From contig CACVAU010000052.1 in the NCBI GenBank assembly GCA_902727915.1, positions 1 through 64,000 of the forward strand: a DNA stretch of 64,000 nucleotides. Reading direction: 5' to 3'. Numbering within the stretch: the stretch's first letter is position 1; each line of letters starts with the position of its first letter. Under the pieces are notes generated by a model. It saw nothing but the letters and a program-made list of their open reading frames with translations. It was not told the DNA's origin and made no database searches. Position numbers and translations under genes: made by a program. Shown here piece after piece: positions 8,201 to 17,046 of the stretch. Source of the DNA: an uncultured Sulfurovum sp. (GTDB lineage: Bacteria > Campylobacterota > Campylobacteria > Campylobacterales > Sulfurovaceae).

Positions 8201-8997
8201 TGTCATTACGCTATTTTAATGCTTTTTTACTAAGTACTTTAACTTTTTTACTGCTTTATTTTAGTCTACTTTCTTTGACTAAAACAGACAAAGTTTTGAA
8301 ACCAAAAACTTCAAAAGTCATCAAGGTAGCCATTATAACGCCTCCTAAAAAGATTATTCAACCTATAATAGAAGCACTTCCAACACCAATAATACCTCCC
8401 ATACCTAAACCTCAGGTAAAAAAAGTTGAGGAAAAGAAAGTACTACCTATAATTAAACCTAAACCTAAACCTAAAAAAATTAAAAAGAAAATAGTTAAAA
8501 AGAAAATAGTTAAAAAAGTCATTAAAAAGAAAGTAATTAAAAAAGTTCAACCTAAAATTATAAAAAAGAAAACTATTGAAACGCCTGTACAAGAAGCACC
8601 TGTAGAAACATACATACCTATAGCACCCCCTGTATATGTTGCACCAAAACCCATTCCTAAAGCTATGCCTCAACCAATTCCCACAGCTCAACAAAGTGTT
8701 AAAAGTGATGTTCATAGAAAAGCTTTTTTACGGGATGTTCGTTCTAATATATTTGCCAACAAAAAATACCCAAAAATCGCGAAAAGACGGCAAATTGAAG
8801 GTTCAGTAAAAGTACGTTTTGATATCACAAAATCTGGACACGTAAGTAATATACGTTTTATTAATGGAAAATCTATTTTTCATAAAAGCATACGAAAAAC
8901 TTTAGAACGAACATTCCCAATGGGCATTCCCAATGAAGTTAAAAATGATCTTCCCATTATAGATGTTTCTATCGTTCTGCACTTTAATCTTCGCTAA
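8197..8997 (+). CDS. tonB: TonB energy transducer
   Basis: Couples the ExbBD proton channel to outer-membrane receptors. Layout: membrane anchor at residues 6-28; a long Pro/Lys-rich periplasm-spanning region (about 45-170) with repeated PKP, IKK and VKK units; and a C-terminal TonB domain (about 185-266) with YPKIAKRRQIEGSVKVRF and SGHVSNIRF. Length 266 aa. No TonB-dependent receptor is in the window. The last 4 bases overlap the 3' end of the convergent AlkC/AlkD-like gene. Confidence 0.92.
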   Translation: MMSLRYFNAFLLSTLTFLLLYFSLLSLTKTDKVLKPKTSKVIKVAIITPPKKIIQPIIEALPTPIIPPIPKPQVKKVEEKKVLPIIKPKPKPKKIKKKIVKKKIVKKVIKKKVIKKVQPKIIKKKTIETPVQEAPVETYIPIAPPVYVAPKPIPKAMPQPIPTAQQSVKSDVHRKAFLRDVRSNIFANKKYPKIAKRRQIEGSVKVRFDITKSGHVSNIRFINGKSIFHKSIRKTLERTFPMGIPNEVKNDLPIIDVSIVLHFNLR

Positions 8998-10121
8998 ACA
9001 TCTAAGTGAAAGATTAGTTCTTTATAAACATAACCATTGATCTGTAACAGTAATTTATGTTCACCTTTATAAAGCTTTCGTGTTGTCATATTTTCCTTAA
9101 AATGGTGCTTTTTAGAAAATGTGTTATAAGTCTCTTTTTTCATGCTTAACTTTTTAAGCTTATAGACTTTAGGACTTAGTTTTCCTTTTTTAGTTTGAAA
9201 ATGAATGACATAATCAACCATTAAAGCTTCTTCTGCTTTTGCCTTTATTTCAAAAGAAAAATCAAGAGATTCACCCACACATACTTTTAGCGTATTAAGC
9301 ACAAAATTTTTGACCTCAATCTTAGGATTTGAAGCATACCCTAACAGTGCTAATGCCTCATTATTTCCATCTTTAACCAACGTTCTAAGTGAATGAGAAA
9401 GTATAAAGTCCATCTCTTTATCATTTTGTTCTTTAGTATGTTTCCAACGTTTAAGTGTCTTAATAACTAAGGATGCATCAATTTTAGCAATATCATTTAA
9501 ATGATTGGCTACAGAACGGGTTACATACCGTGTCTTATCCATATAAAGCTTATCGAGTAATTTTATTGGTCTTTCATGATGTATAGCAAGTTTTTTAGCC
9601 CATGGTAACTTAGGTCTAGCCCCTTCAGAAGCCAAACGACGTTCATGATAATTTTTAGACAAAGCGCAAGCTTCTAACATCTCAAAGCTCTCTTCTGGAA
9701 AAGTATTAATAAAGTCACGAATAGCAAACTCCACAGAAAAGCGTTTGGTCATCTCACGTAAAGCCTTTAATGAAAAGTCTATATGTTCTCTTGTACAACC
9801 AAAAGTCATCACAAAATCACTGTAAGGGGCATAGATAAACTCACCAAAATCATTATCTGTCTTATGAGGATTAAGTTCCAAAGGAAGTGCCTGAAGTAAA
9901 ATTGTCGTTGCATCAATATAATTAACAGGTAAATACCTTGCTAACATCTGACGTATATGTACAATACGTTCTTTTAATTCAAGTTCATCAAACTTGATAA
10001 GTACCTCCTCTTCAAACTTCTTTTGTTCAAAAGAAGGAGAAACTTTTTTTATTTCAGAAGCTATTTGATGAACTTTTTGAGCATTAAAAAGTTCATCTTT
10101 TAAAGAAAATTTCTCTGCCAT
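8994..10121 (-). CDS. AlkC/AlkD-like DNA alkylation repair protein
   Basis: A 375-aa helical-repeat (HEAT-like) DNA glycosylase of the AlkC/AlkD superfamily, which removes alkylated purines without base flipping. The SEGARPKLPWAKKL block near residue 165 is characteristic, followed by DKTRYVTRSVANHLNDIAK, a HEAT-like repeat. The C-terminal 90 residues (from about 285, KAKAEEALMVDYVIHF) look beta-rich and match the extra immunoglobulin-like domain found on AlkC rather than AlkD. Cytoplasmic. It overlaps tonB tail-to-tail by 4 bases and lies 6 bases downstream of the helix-hairpin-helix protein gene. Confidence 0.8.
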   Translation of the reverse strand: MAEKFSLKDELFNAQKVHQIASEIKKVSPSFEQKKFEEEVLIKFDELELKERIVHIRQMLARYLPVNYIDATTILLQALPLELNPHKTDNDFGEFIYAPYSDFVMTFGCTREHIDFSLKALREMTKRFSVEFAIRDFINTFPEESFEMLEACALSKNYHERRLASEGARPKLPWAKKLAIHHERPIKLLDKLYMDKTRYVTRSVANHLNDIAKIDASLVIKTLKRWKHTKEQNDKEMDFILSHSLRTLVKDGNNEALALLGYASNPKIEVKNFVLNTLKVCVGESLDFSFEIKAKAEEALMVDYVIHFQTKKGKLSPKVYKLKKLSMKKETYNTFSKKHHFKENMTTRKLYKGEHKLLLQINGYVYKELIFHLDV

Positions 10122-10127
10122 GACGTT

Positions 10128-10598
10128 TTATGATTTCATCTCATTCATCAATTCTTTGGCTTGTTTAACCCATTCTTCTTTTGTAACACGTTTTGGAAAT
10201 GCCATTTGTGTTCCTATCCATGCTTCTTCTTTGGCATCCCATGAAGCAATTTGTGCAAAAGTATAAATACCTAAATCATTAAGCGTTTGCTCCAATACTG
10301 GACCAATACCTTTAATCAATGAAAGCTTATCAATACCCTCAATAGGTACTTCTGTAAAGAGTAAAGGCTTACGAATCTCTTCAACATTTTCAAGGGCTTC
10401 ATCTGTATCCATGCTGTTAGATTTCAGTGGATTTACAGCTGAGCTAACACTCTCTTTCTCTGTCAACTTTTTTTCACTTGATATGTTCCCTAACTTATCT
10501 CGCTTAAATATACTATCTCTTACTATCCAACCAAAAGTAAACCCTATTACACCTGCACCCAATAAATATAATACTATCTCTGCTAATAAATAACCCAT
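10128..10598 (-). CDS. Membrane-anchored helix-hairpin-helix protein
   Basis: A 156-aa protein with one N-terminal membrane helix (residues 3-26), a charged linker and a C-terminal domain containing LSLIKGIGPVLEQTLNDLGI (about residues 93-112). This is a helix-hairpin-helix of the type annotated as 'predicted 5' DNA nuclease, flap-endonuclease-1-like'. No nuclease active site is visible, so DNA or protein binding is more likely than catalysis. Its ATG overlaps the stop of the BON-domain gene (TAATG), so the two are co-translated. Specific function unknown. Confidence 0.7.
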   Translation of the reverse strand: MGYLLAEIVLYLLGAGVIGFTFGWIVRDSIFKRDKLGNISSEKKLTEKESVSSAVNPLKSNSMDTDEALENVEEIRKPLLFTEVPIEGIDKLSLIKGIGPVLEQTLNDLGIYTFAQIASWDAKEEAWIGTQMAFPKRVTKEEWVKQAKELMNEMKS

Positions 10599-11281
10599 TA
10601 TTCAACTCCTTCTATTTTTCTTTTTTTATTCTCTTCACTTATTATTGCTTTTTCAGCCTCTACTACCATTGGTAACTTCGTTACTTCAATAGGGCTTGGT
10701 ATCTTTGAAATTGGCTTGATTACATTTGGTACAACTGGTACCATTACCATTTCTGCATTTAAACTTTTCTTTTCAACCTCAATATTAACATTAACCGTTG
10801 CCGTAGACTTTGGTAGCTCTTTTAACTCTTCTACTTTTTTTTCAGCACTCATAACAACTTGTGGTTCTTCTCTTTTAGGCTTCTCAATCACATCAACAAC
10901 TTTAAGCACTTTCTCAACCATTGGTACAATAGCTTTCACAACAGGTACTTCTACTATCGTAGAATCCTCATAAGGTTTTGTTATGACTGAAATTTTATTT
11001 TCAACATTTAAAACACCCTCAATCTCATTAACAAGTAAAGCTATTTTTCTTCTTTCCTCTTTAGAATCAACACTACCTCTTAAAATAATTGTTCGTGTTA
11101 ATGCTAAACCTTCACCTTCTACTTCAGCACTAATTCCCACAATGCCTTTAGCTGTTAATCCTATTTTTGTTTTAGCCAGTAAGTCCTCTTTTATTTTTTC
11201 AGAAACTTCCAGAAAACTTAAATATGCCAATACTAAAATAAGTACAAAACCTAATAGTATTTGTAATATTCTTTTCATCAT
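10598..11281 (-). CDS. BON-domain membrane-anchored protein
   Basis: 227 aa. An N-terminal hydrophobic segment (residues 5-26) is followed by a BON-like domain (about 40-105; GISAEVEGEGLALTRTIILR, then IEGVLNVENKI), a fold associated with membrane or phospholipid binding in the envelope. The C-terminal half is low-complexity, rich in Val, Pro, Lys and Glu, and probably unstructured. It heads a three-gene set with the HhH protein and the AlkC/AlkD-like gene. Role inferred only as envelope-associated. Confidence 0.72.
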   Translation of the reverse strand: MMKRILQILLGFVLILVLAYLSFLEVSEKIKEDLLAKTKIGLTAKGIVGISAEVEGEGLALTRTIILRGSVDSKEERRKIALLVNEIEGVLNVENKISVITKPYEDSTIVEVPVVKAIVPMVEKVLKVVDVIEKPKREEPQVVMSAEKKVEELKELPKSTATVNVNIEVEKKSLNAEMVMVPVVPNVIKPISKIPSPIEVTKLPMVVEAEKAIISEENKKRKIEGVE

Positions 11282-11625
11282 TATCCTTCATATAAAGCTG
11301 TATTTTTTCACTTTAAATTGATAAGAAAATTTTATATTTGATTGGCTTAACTTACACTTAATATAATTAAAAGTTATTATAAAAGTAATTAAAAATTATA
11401 AATAATATTTGTTTTATATAATTTAAAAAACTTAATTTTAAAAATTTATCATGATGTTATCCCCTAGTTTTGGGCTTTTCATATATTTTTTCATTTATAT
11501 ATATTTTAAAATAAGCTTGTTTTTATAAATTAAAATATAAAATATATTTAAAATTAAATTAAAGTTAAATTAAAGTTAAAAATTGTTAATATCTATTTTT
11601 AAATACAAAGTGGTACTAATATATT
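11282..11625. promoter_or_regulatory. AT-rich spacer before the polysaccharide cluster
   Basis: 344 bases with no supported gene, extremely AT-rich. It contains tandem AAATTAAAGTT units near 11555-11580 and a short CCC-N7-GGG hairpin (near 11461-11475) followed by a T-rich run. The divergent promoters of the BON gene and the BY-kinase gene must lie here, but no single -10 stands out. No RfaH-type ops/JUMPstart sequence was recognised. Confidence 0.4.
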
Positions 11626-13932
11626 ATGCAAACAACCCAAATACCCTCTAGTAATCCTGAAAACTATATTGTTGAACTGTTTAAAACAATCCTGCCTTAT
11701 AAATGGTCTATTCTTTTTATTACACTTATAAGTATTATAATGGCAAACTTGTATCTGTACTTTATTGCTCCAACCTATGAATCACGTGCTATTATCAAAA
11801 TAAAAATTAATAATGATGTTCAAGCAACTGACTTATTACGAGACAGTTTAAATAACACAAATACTGTAGGTATTAAACAAGAAATACTTAGTTTAAAAAC
11901 TTATAAAATTAATCGTAAAGTCTTAGAAGAAATCGACTTTTCAATACAATATTTTCAAAAAGAAAATTATAAAATGGTTGAACTATATGACAGTTCTCCG
12001 TTAAATCTGAAACTAAATAAGGAAAGTGACTTTGAAGTTATAAAACAAGTAGTTACAGTAACATCAAAAAAAAATGGTTTTACGCTTAGTACAAAAGAGC
12101 TTGGAGAATCAATTATTTACCCATTTAATACACAAATTCAAACCCCTTACTTCTCAGGTTCACTAATACAAAAAAAACCTTTTCTTAAACCTATTCAAAT
12201 AGTTTTAAATGGTAACAGTCGTAGCATTTATGAAAGTATTATTCGTAAAAAACTTTTTGTGAAGCAAATTGATCCTGATGCTAATTTAATTCAAATTTCT
12301 TTTCAAGATACCATTCCTAAACGTGCTAATGCCTATGTTAATGCTTTAGTCAAAATTTATATGACACAAAATTTTCAGAAAAAAGATCAAACTAATAGTA
12401 AAGTTTTGTCTTTTTTAGATTTACAACTTAATAATATCAAAGAAAAACTAGAAAAATCTGAAGATGGATTGGAACAATATAAAACACTTAACAATGTGGA
12501 GCCAACGGTACAAGTTAAAGATTCATTTGATAAATTAAGTGCAATTGATCTAGACTTATCTGAACTTACTTTAAAAGAGAAACTTGCCAAAAACCTTATT
12601 CGCTTTGTTCAAAATAACCAAAACTTAGATGCTATTGGACCTACTCTTTTAGAATTTAACGATGCTACAACAATTAAATTTATTAATTCCTTAGAAGAAC
12701 TACAGCAACAAGAAGATGAACTTGCTCTTGAATTTACAGATCGATACCCTAAATTAATTAATATACGTAAAAGAATACAAAGAATTAAGAGTAAAATTCT
12801 TCTTAATGTCAAAAATTTAAGATCAACACTTATTAGTAAAAGAGTCAACCTTGAAAAACGTAAAAAAAAATATGAAAAAATTTTAAAAGAACTGCCTCAA
12901 AAAGAAAAAAAACTCATTTCTTTTCAAAGAGATTATGAAGTTAATTCAAAAATGTATAGTTACTTATTAGAAAAAAAGTCTGAAAATGAATTACTTAAAG
13001 TTGCTTCTATTTCTGACTATGAAATTATTGATCAAGCATATACTTCGAGTAGACCTATTAAACCTAAACGCCTTATATTTTTAATTGCTATGAGTATCAT
13101 TGGATTTATTTTTGCTATTTTTATTTCACTTCTACGTGCATTACTTCTTGATAAGATTGCTAAACATCGTGATATTGAACTTCTTACTAAACTTCCTATT
13201 TATGGGATTATACCTCTTTATCACAATGTTATGTTCTCTACTATTAAACTAAAAGAAGCCTACCATAAATTAGCAACTAATTTACAATTTTCAAAAAAAG
13301 AAGCTATCGGAAGTATTATTTTACTCTCATCAAAAACTCAAGGAGAAGGTAAAACAACCACTGTTGTTAATTTAGCTGGTGTTTTTCAAAATTCACAATA
13401 TAAAACTATTGTTATAGACTTAAATATGCGTACACCAACATTACATAATCATTTTGGTATAGAACAACAATATTCTGGAATGAGTACCTATTTAAGCCAA
13501 AGAGATAATATCGGAAATATCATTTTTTCAACCAACTATCAAAATTTAGATATTATCCCTTCAGGACCGATTCCTCCTAATCCATCTCAATTAGTATTCT
13601 CAAATCGTTTAAATGAACTACTTGAAATTTTAAAAAATAAGTATGACTATATTATTATTGATACATCAGCTTATGATACAGCAATAGAAACACTTTACTT
13701 AATGAAATTTACAAGCATCAACCTTGTTGTACTAAAGGAAAAAGTCTCTAAAAAATCAAGCATTATCGAACTTGAACAAATTATTCAAGAAAAAAATCTT
13801 GTAAATATGGGTCTTGTTCTGAAATCAATTATCAAAGATGAGAAACAACAGGACAATGATTTATTAACACATAACTTTATTTCTAAAAAAGATGAACGAG
13901 TACCTCAAACACCTATACAATTAAGTTTATAA
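11626..13932 (+). CDS. Wzz-domain tyrosine-kinase-like exopolysaccharide co-polymerase (Wzc family)
   Basis: 768-aa inner-membrane protein controlling polysaccharide chain length and export. A Wzz domain with membrane helices near residues 28-48 and about 485-508 encloses a periplasmic coiled-coil region, followed by a cytoplasmic BY-kinase domain. Walker A is SSKTQGEGKTT (Lys576) and Walker B is YIIIDTS (Asp679). The Walker A' motif reads IDLNMRTP: Asp598 is present but the second acidic residue is Asn600, where the family has DxD. The C-terminus has no tyrosine cluster, so classical autophosphorylation is doubtful. It heads the polysaccharide region; no Wza partner follows. Confidence 0.88.
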   Translation: MQTTQIPSSNPENYIVELFKTILPYKWSILFITLISIIMANLYLYFIAPTYESRAIIKIKINNDVQATDLLRDSLNNTNTVGIKQEILSLKTYKINRKVLEEIDFSIQYFQKENYKMVELYDSSPLNLKLNKESDFEVIKQVVTVTSKKNGFTLSTKELGESIIYPFNTQIQTPYFSGSLIQKKPFLKPIQIVLNGNSRSIYESIIRKKLFVKQIDPDANLIQISFQDTIPKRANAYVNALVKIYMTQNFQKKDQTNSKVLSFLDLQLNNIKEKLEKSEDGLEQYKTLNNVEPTVQVKDSFDKLSAIDLDLSELTLKEKLAKNLIRFVQNNQNLDAIGPTLLEFNDATTIKFINSLEELQQQEDELALEFTDRYPKLINIRKRIQRIKSKILLNVKNLRSTLISKRVNLEKRKKKYEKILKELPQKEKKLISFQRDYEVNSKMYSYLLEKKSENELLKVASISDYEIIDQAYTSSRPIKPKRLIFLIAMSIIGFIFAIFISLLRALLLDKIAKHRDIELLTKLPIYGIIPLYHNVMFSTIKLKEAYHKLATNLQFSKKEAIGSIILLSSKTQGEGKTTTVVNLAGVFQNSQYKTIVIDLNMRTPTLHNHFGIEQQYSGMSTYLSQRDNIGNIIFSTNYQNLDIIPSGPIPPNPSQLVFSNRLNELLEILKNKYDYIIIDTSAYDTAIETLYLMKFTSINLVVLKEKVSKKSSIIELEQIIQEKNLVNMGLVLKSIIKDEKQQDNDLLTHNFISKKDERVPQTPIQLSL

Positions 13933-13979
13933 TTAACATAAAATAACATATATGTTAAAATAAGTTAAAAGGACTCTCA

Positions 13980-15137
13980 TTGAAAAAAGTAACATTGTTT
14001 ATAAACTCATTAACGTCAGGTGGTGCTGAACGTGTACTTTCTATTATTGCTACTGAATTGGTCGCACAAAATATTGAGGTACATTTACTTTGTATTGAAA
14101 AAGATAACGTTTATAACATACCTAAAGAACTTCATATTACCTATCTATCTAACTTAAATAAACATGATAATGCTTTAAAAAAGCTTCTTTATATTCCATA
14201 CTTAGCCTATAAACTTAAAAAATACATCAAAAAACATAATACAAAACTAATTCAAAGTCATATTTATAGAGCGAATTTTACGAATATTTTAGCAAAACTA
14301 TTTGGAGCAAACCATCAAGTCCAAGTAGTAGAAGTAACAAGTATTAACAATTTAAAAAATGGTTCTTTTTCTAAAAAAATAAACTTTTTACTAATTAAAA
14401 CACTTTATAAACATGCTGACATGGTTATCTTTAAAGCACAAAAAATGAAAGAAGAATTTCTTCAAAACATACCTAAAATCAAACAATATTCTGTTATTAA
14501 TAACCCCTATGATATTCAAAAAATATCATCTTTAGCTAACGAACCTATTCAAGATTTCAAATTTTGTAACAGTAAAAAGTACATCATATCAGTAGGTCGC
14601 CTCTCTTCTGAAAAACGTTTTATCTCTCTAATTAAGGGATTAAATAGTTTACATAATAATATTGAATTACTTTTAATTGGTGAAGGAGAAGAAAAAAATA
14701 CCTTAAAAGAATATGCGATTTCTCAAAAACTTGAACAACGTGTACATCTATTAGGTCAAAAAGAAAATCCTTTTAAATACATAAAACAGGCTGAACTCTT
14801 TATCTTAGCTTCTCAAGGTGAAGGCTTTCCCAATGTTATTGTTGAAGCCATGATTTGTGCTACGCCTGTTATATCTACTGATTGTATTTCAGGGCCTAGA
14901 GAAATATTAGCACCTAACAGTAATATAAACTTTCAACTTAAATCAAATATCGAATTAGCTCAAAATGGTATTTTATATCCTATAGATAACGAGCAGAGTT
15001 TAACCTTAGCCATCAACACCTTACTAAATGACAAAGTTAAACAAAATACCTATATTAAAAATGCACTGCAACAAAGTGAAAATTATGCTATAAAAAAAAT
15101 TATTCAAGAATATAAGGAGATTTTATGTGTGGGATAG
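13980..15137 (+). CDS. GT4-family glycosyltransferase
   Basis: 385-aa retaining glycosyltransferase of two Rossmann-like halves. N-terminal SLTSGGAERVLS (about residues 9-20) is the acceptor-side glycine motif. The C-terminal half has ISVGRLSSEKRF near 201, LIGEGEEK near 228 and the donor-binding E-x7-E region SQGEGFPNVIVEAM near 279. Start is TTG at 13980 behind AAAAGGA. It overlaps the next gene (asnB) by 13 bases. Donor and acceptor sugars cannot be read; cytoplasmic-face assembly of a lipid-linked unit is likely. Confidence 0.87.
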   Translation: MKKVTLFINSLTSGGAERVLSIIATELVAQNIEVHLLCIEKDNVYNIPKELHITYLSNLNKHDNALKKLLYIPYLAYKLKKYIKKHNTKLIQSHIYRANFTNILAKLFGANHQVQVVEVTSINNLKNGSFSKKINFLLIKTLYKHADMVIFKAQKMKEEFLQNIPKIKQYSVINNPYDIQKISSLANEPIQDFKFCNSKKYIISVGRLSSEKRFISLIKGLNSLHNNIELLLIGEGEEKNTLKEYAISQKLEQRVHLLGQKENPFKYIKQAELFILASQGEGFPNVIVEAMICATPVISTDCISGPREILAPNSNINFQLKSNIELAQNGILYPIDNEQSLTLAINTLLNDKVKQNTYIKNALQQSENYAIKKIIQEYKEILCVG

Positions 15138-17038
15138 TTGGATTTGTATCCAAAGATATAAATAAAAATATTTTAAAAAAGATGTTATCTTCTCAACAAC
15201 ATCGAGGTCCTGATGATAAAGGAATATTTATAGATAAAACAACAGGCGTACACCTTGGACATAATCGACTCTCAGTCCAAGACACCTCTTCTCATGCACA
15301 ACAACCTTTTATCTCTTTATGTAAAAACTATACTATTATTTTTAATGGTGAAGTTTACAATTTTAAAGAAATTAGATCTGAACTTAAATCACTAGGACAT
15401 AATTTTATTTCCAATTCAGATACAGAAGTCATTTTATATGCTTATAAAGAATGGGGCATAAAATCTGTACATAAATTTATTGGTATGTTTGCATTTGTTA
15501 TCTATGATAAAATAAAAGAAAAATTATATTTACTACGTGACAGAGCTGGTGTTAAACCACTATATTACTATGTCAAAAATAATGACTTTCTTTTTTCTTC
15601 AGAACTTAAATCATTTCATGAGCATCAAACTTTTTCTAAAGTAATTAATAAAGAAATTCTACCTTTCTATTTTCAATTTGCTTATATTCCTACTCCTCAT
15701 ACTATTTATAAGAACTGCTTTAAACTCAAACCAGCACACTATATTGAATATGATTTAAAAACCAATAAATATCAAATGTATAAATACTGGGATATTCATG
15801 ATTTTTACTTTATGGAAAAATTTAATAAAGATGAAACAGAAATAATAAAAGATATAGAAGAGTTGCTCACAACTGCTTGTCAACTAAGAATGGTTTCGGA
15901 TGTTCCTGTAGGTATATTTTTAAGTGGTGGTTATGACAGTTCAAGTGTCACAGCATTATTACAAAAAAATGAACAAGAAAAGCTCTCTACTTATACCATA
16001 GGATTTGAAGACAAAGAACTGAATGAAGCAAATGATGCTAAACAGATAGCAGAACTTTTACAAACAAATCATACAGAAACATATTGTACACAAAAAGAGA
16101 TGCTTTCCCTTATCGATGAACTCTCATTTCATTATGATGAGCCTTTTGCTGATGATTCAGCCTTACCTACTATCTTAGTATCAAAATTAGCAAAAAAAGA
16201 TGTTACGGTTGCCCTCTCTGCTGATGGAGGAGATGAAATATTTTTTGGTTATAGTAAATACTTTGCCCTGAAAAAAATAATGGAATTACGTTCCTCTAAA
16301 TTAAAATATTTTCTTCTAAAACTAACTGTTAATTGTTTTAATGCATCCTCTATATCTTTTATCAATACTCTCTTACCTAAGTCAAAGAAACAAGCTAACA
16401 TTGCAATGAAATTCAATAAGTTTAAAAGTATGATAAATGCTAAAACAAAAGAAGATATGTTTATCCGTGCTTCATCTAAAGTAGAAGCAAGTTTTTTAGA
16501 CAATATTTTAACAGATGGTAAATTTAAAAGCTTTGAAAAAACTGAATTTCGTGAATTTAATAAACTTAATAATCTCAATGACCTTGACCAAATGATGGCA
16601 ATTGATTATAAAACCTTTATGGTTGATGATGTCCTATGTAAAGTTGATAGAGCTTCTATGTCGGTTTCACTAGAAGGTAGAGAACCTCTTTTAGATCATA
16701 AATTAGCCGAATATATGGCAAGAGTACCCACAGAACTTAAATATAAGCATAATAAAGGAAAATACTTATTACGGGAAATTTTAAAGAAGTATATTCCTAC
16801 TAAGATCACCGATAAACCTAAAGCTGGTTTTACTATTCCTTTAAAGTCGTGGCTACTCAATGAACTCCAAGAGACTGCTATTCAAGCTTTAGAAAGTAAC
16901 ATCTTAAAAGAAGATGAACTATTTAAAAAAGAAGCCTTAGAAGAAGTTATTAAAAATTTTAAAAAAGGTAAAATTGAAAACCCTACCTTTATTTGGATGG
17001 TTATTATTTATGTAAAATGGCGAAAAAGATGGGAGTAA
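15125..17038 (+). CDS. asnB: Asparagine synthetase (glutamine-hydrolysing), AsnB family
   Basis: 637 aa. An N-terminal class II glutaminase domain with intact catalytic Cys2 (MCGIVGF), QHRGPDD and FNGEVYNF is followed by the synthetase domain with PP-loop FLSGGYDSSS (about residue 263) and LSADGGDEIFFGY (about 360). It could make asparagine, but in a polysaccharide cluster this family often amidates uronic acids (compare WbpS-type enzymes). Overlaps the upstream glycosyltransferase by 13 bases and ends 8 bases from a convergent gene. The only one of the three AsnB-like proteins here with an intact glutaminase site. Confidence 0.88.
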   Translation: MCGIVGFVSKDINKNILKKMLSSQQHRGPDDKGIFIDKTTGVHLGHNRLSVQDTSSHAQQPFISLCKNYTIIFNGEVYNFKEIRSELKSLGHNFISNSDTEVILYAYKEWGIKSVHKFIGMFAFVIYDKIKEKLYLLRDRAGVKPLYYYVKNNDFLFSSELKSFHEHQTFSKVINKEILPFYFQFAYIPTPHTIYKNCFKLKPAHYIEYDLKTNKYQMYKYWDIHDFYFMEKFNKDETEIIKDIEELLTTACQLRMVSDVPVGIFLSGGYDSSSVTALLQKNEQEKLSTYTIGFEDKELNEANDAKQIAELLQTNHTETYCTQKEMLSLIDELSFHYDEPFADDSALPTILVSKLAKKDVTVALSADGGDEIFFGYSKYFALKKIMELRSSKLKYFLLKLTVNCFNASSISFINTLLPKSKKQANIAMKFNKFKSMINAKTKEDMFIRASSKVEASFLDNILTDGKFKSFEKTEFREFNKLNNLNDLDQMMAIDYKTFMVDDVLCKVDRASMSVSLEGREPLLDHKLAEYMARVPTELKYKHNKGKYLLREILKKYIPTKITDKPKAGFTIPLKSWLLNELQETAIQALESNILKEDELFKKEALEEVIKNFKKGKIENPTFIWMVIIYVKWRKRWE

Positions 17039-17046
17039 AACACTCC

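Noticed and set aside
8443..8715. Open frame on the minus strand, rich in Phe, Asn and Arg
   Set aside because: It is the antisense of the Lys/Pro-rich TonB linker; composition is an artefact of the repeated codons.
10716..11321. Plus-strand Ser/Thr-rich open frames
   Set aside because: Antisense to the low-complexity BON-domain gene; no ribosome site and no recognisable domain.
17030..17045. GGAGT-AAAAC-ACTCC mini hairpin between convergent genes
   Set aside because: Only a 5-bp stem overlapping coding ends with no T run; too weak to call a terminator.
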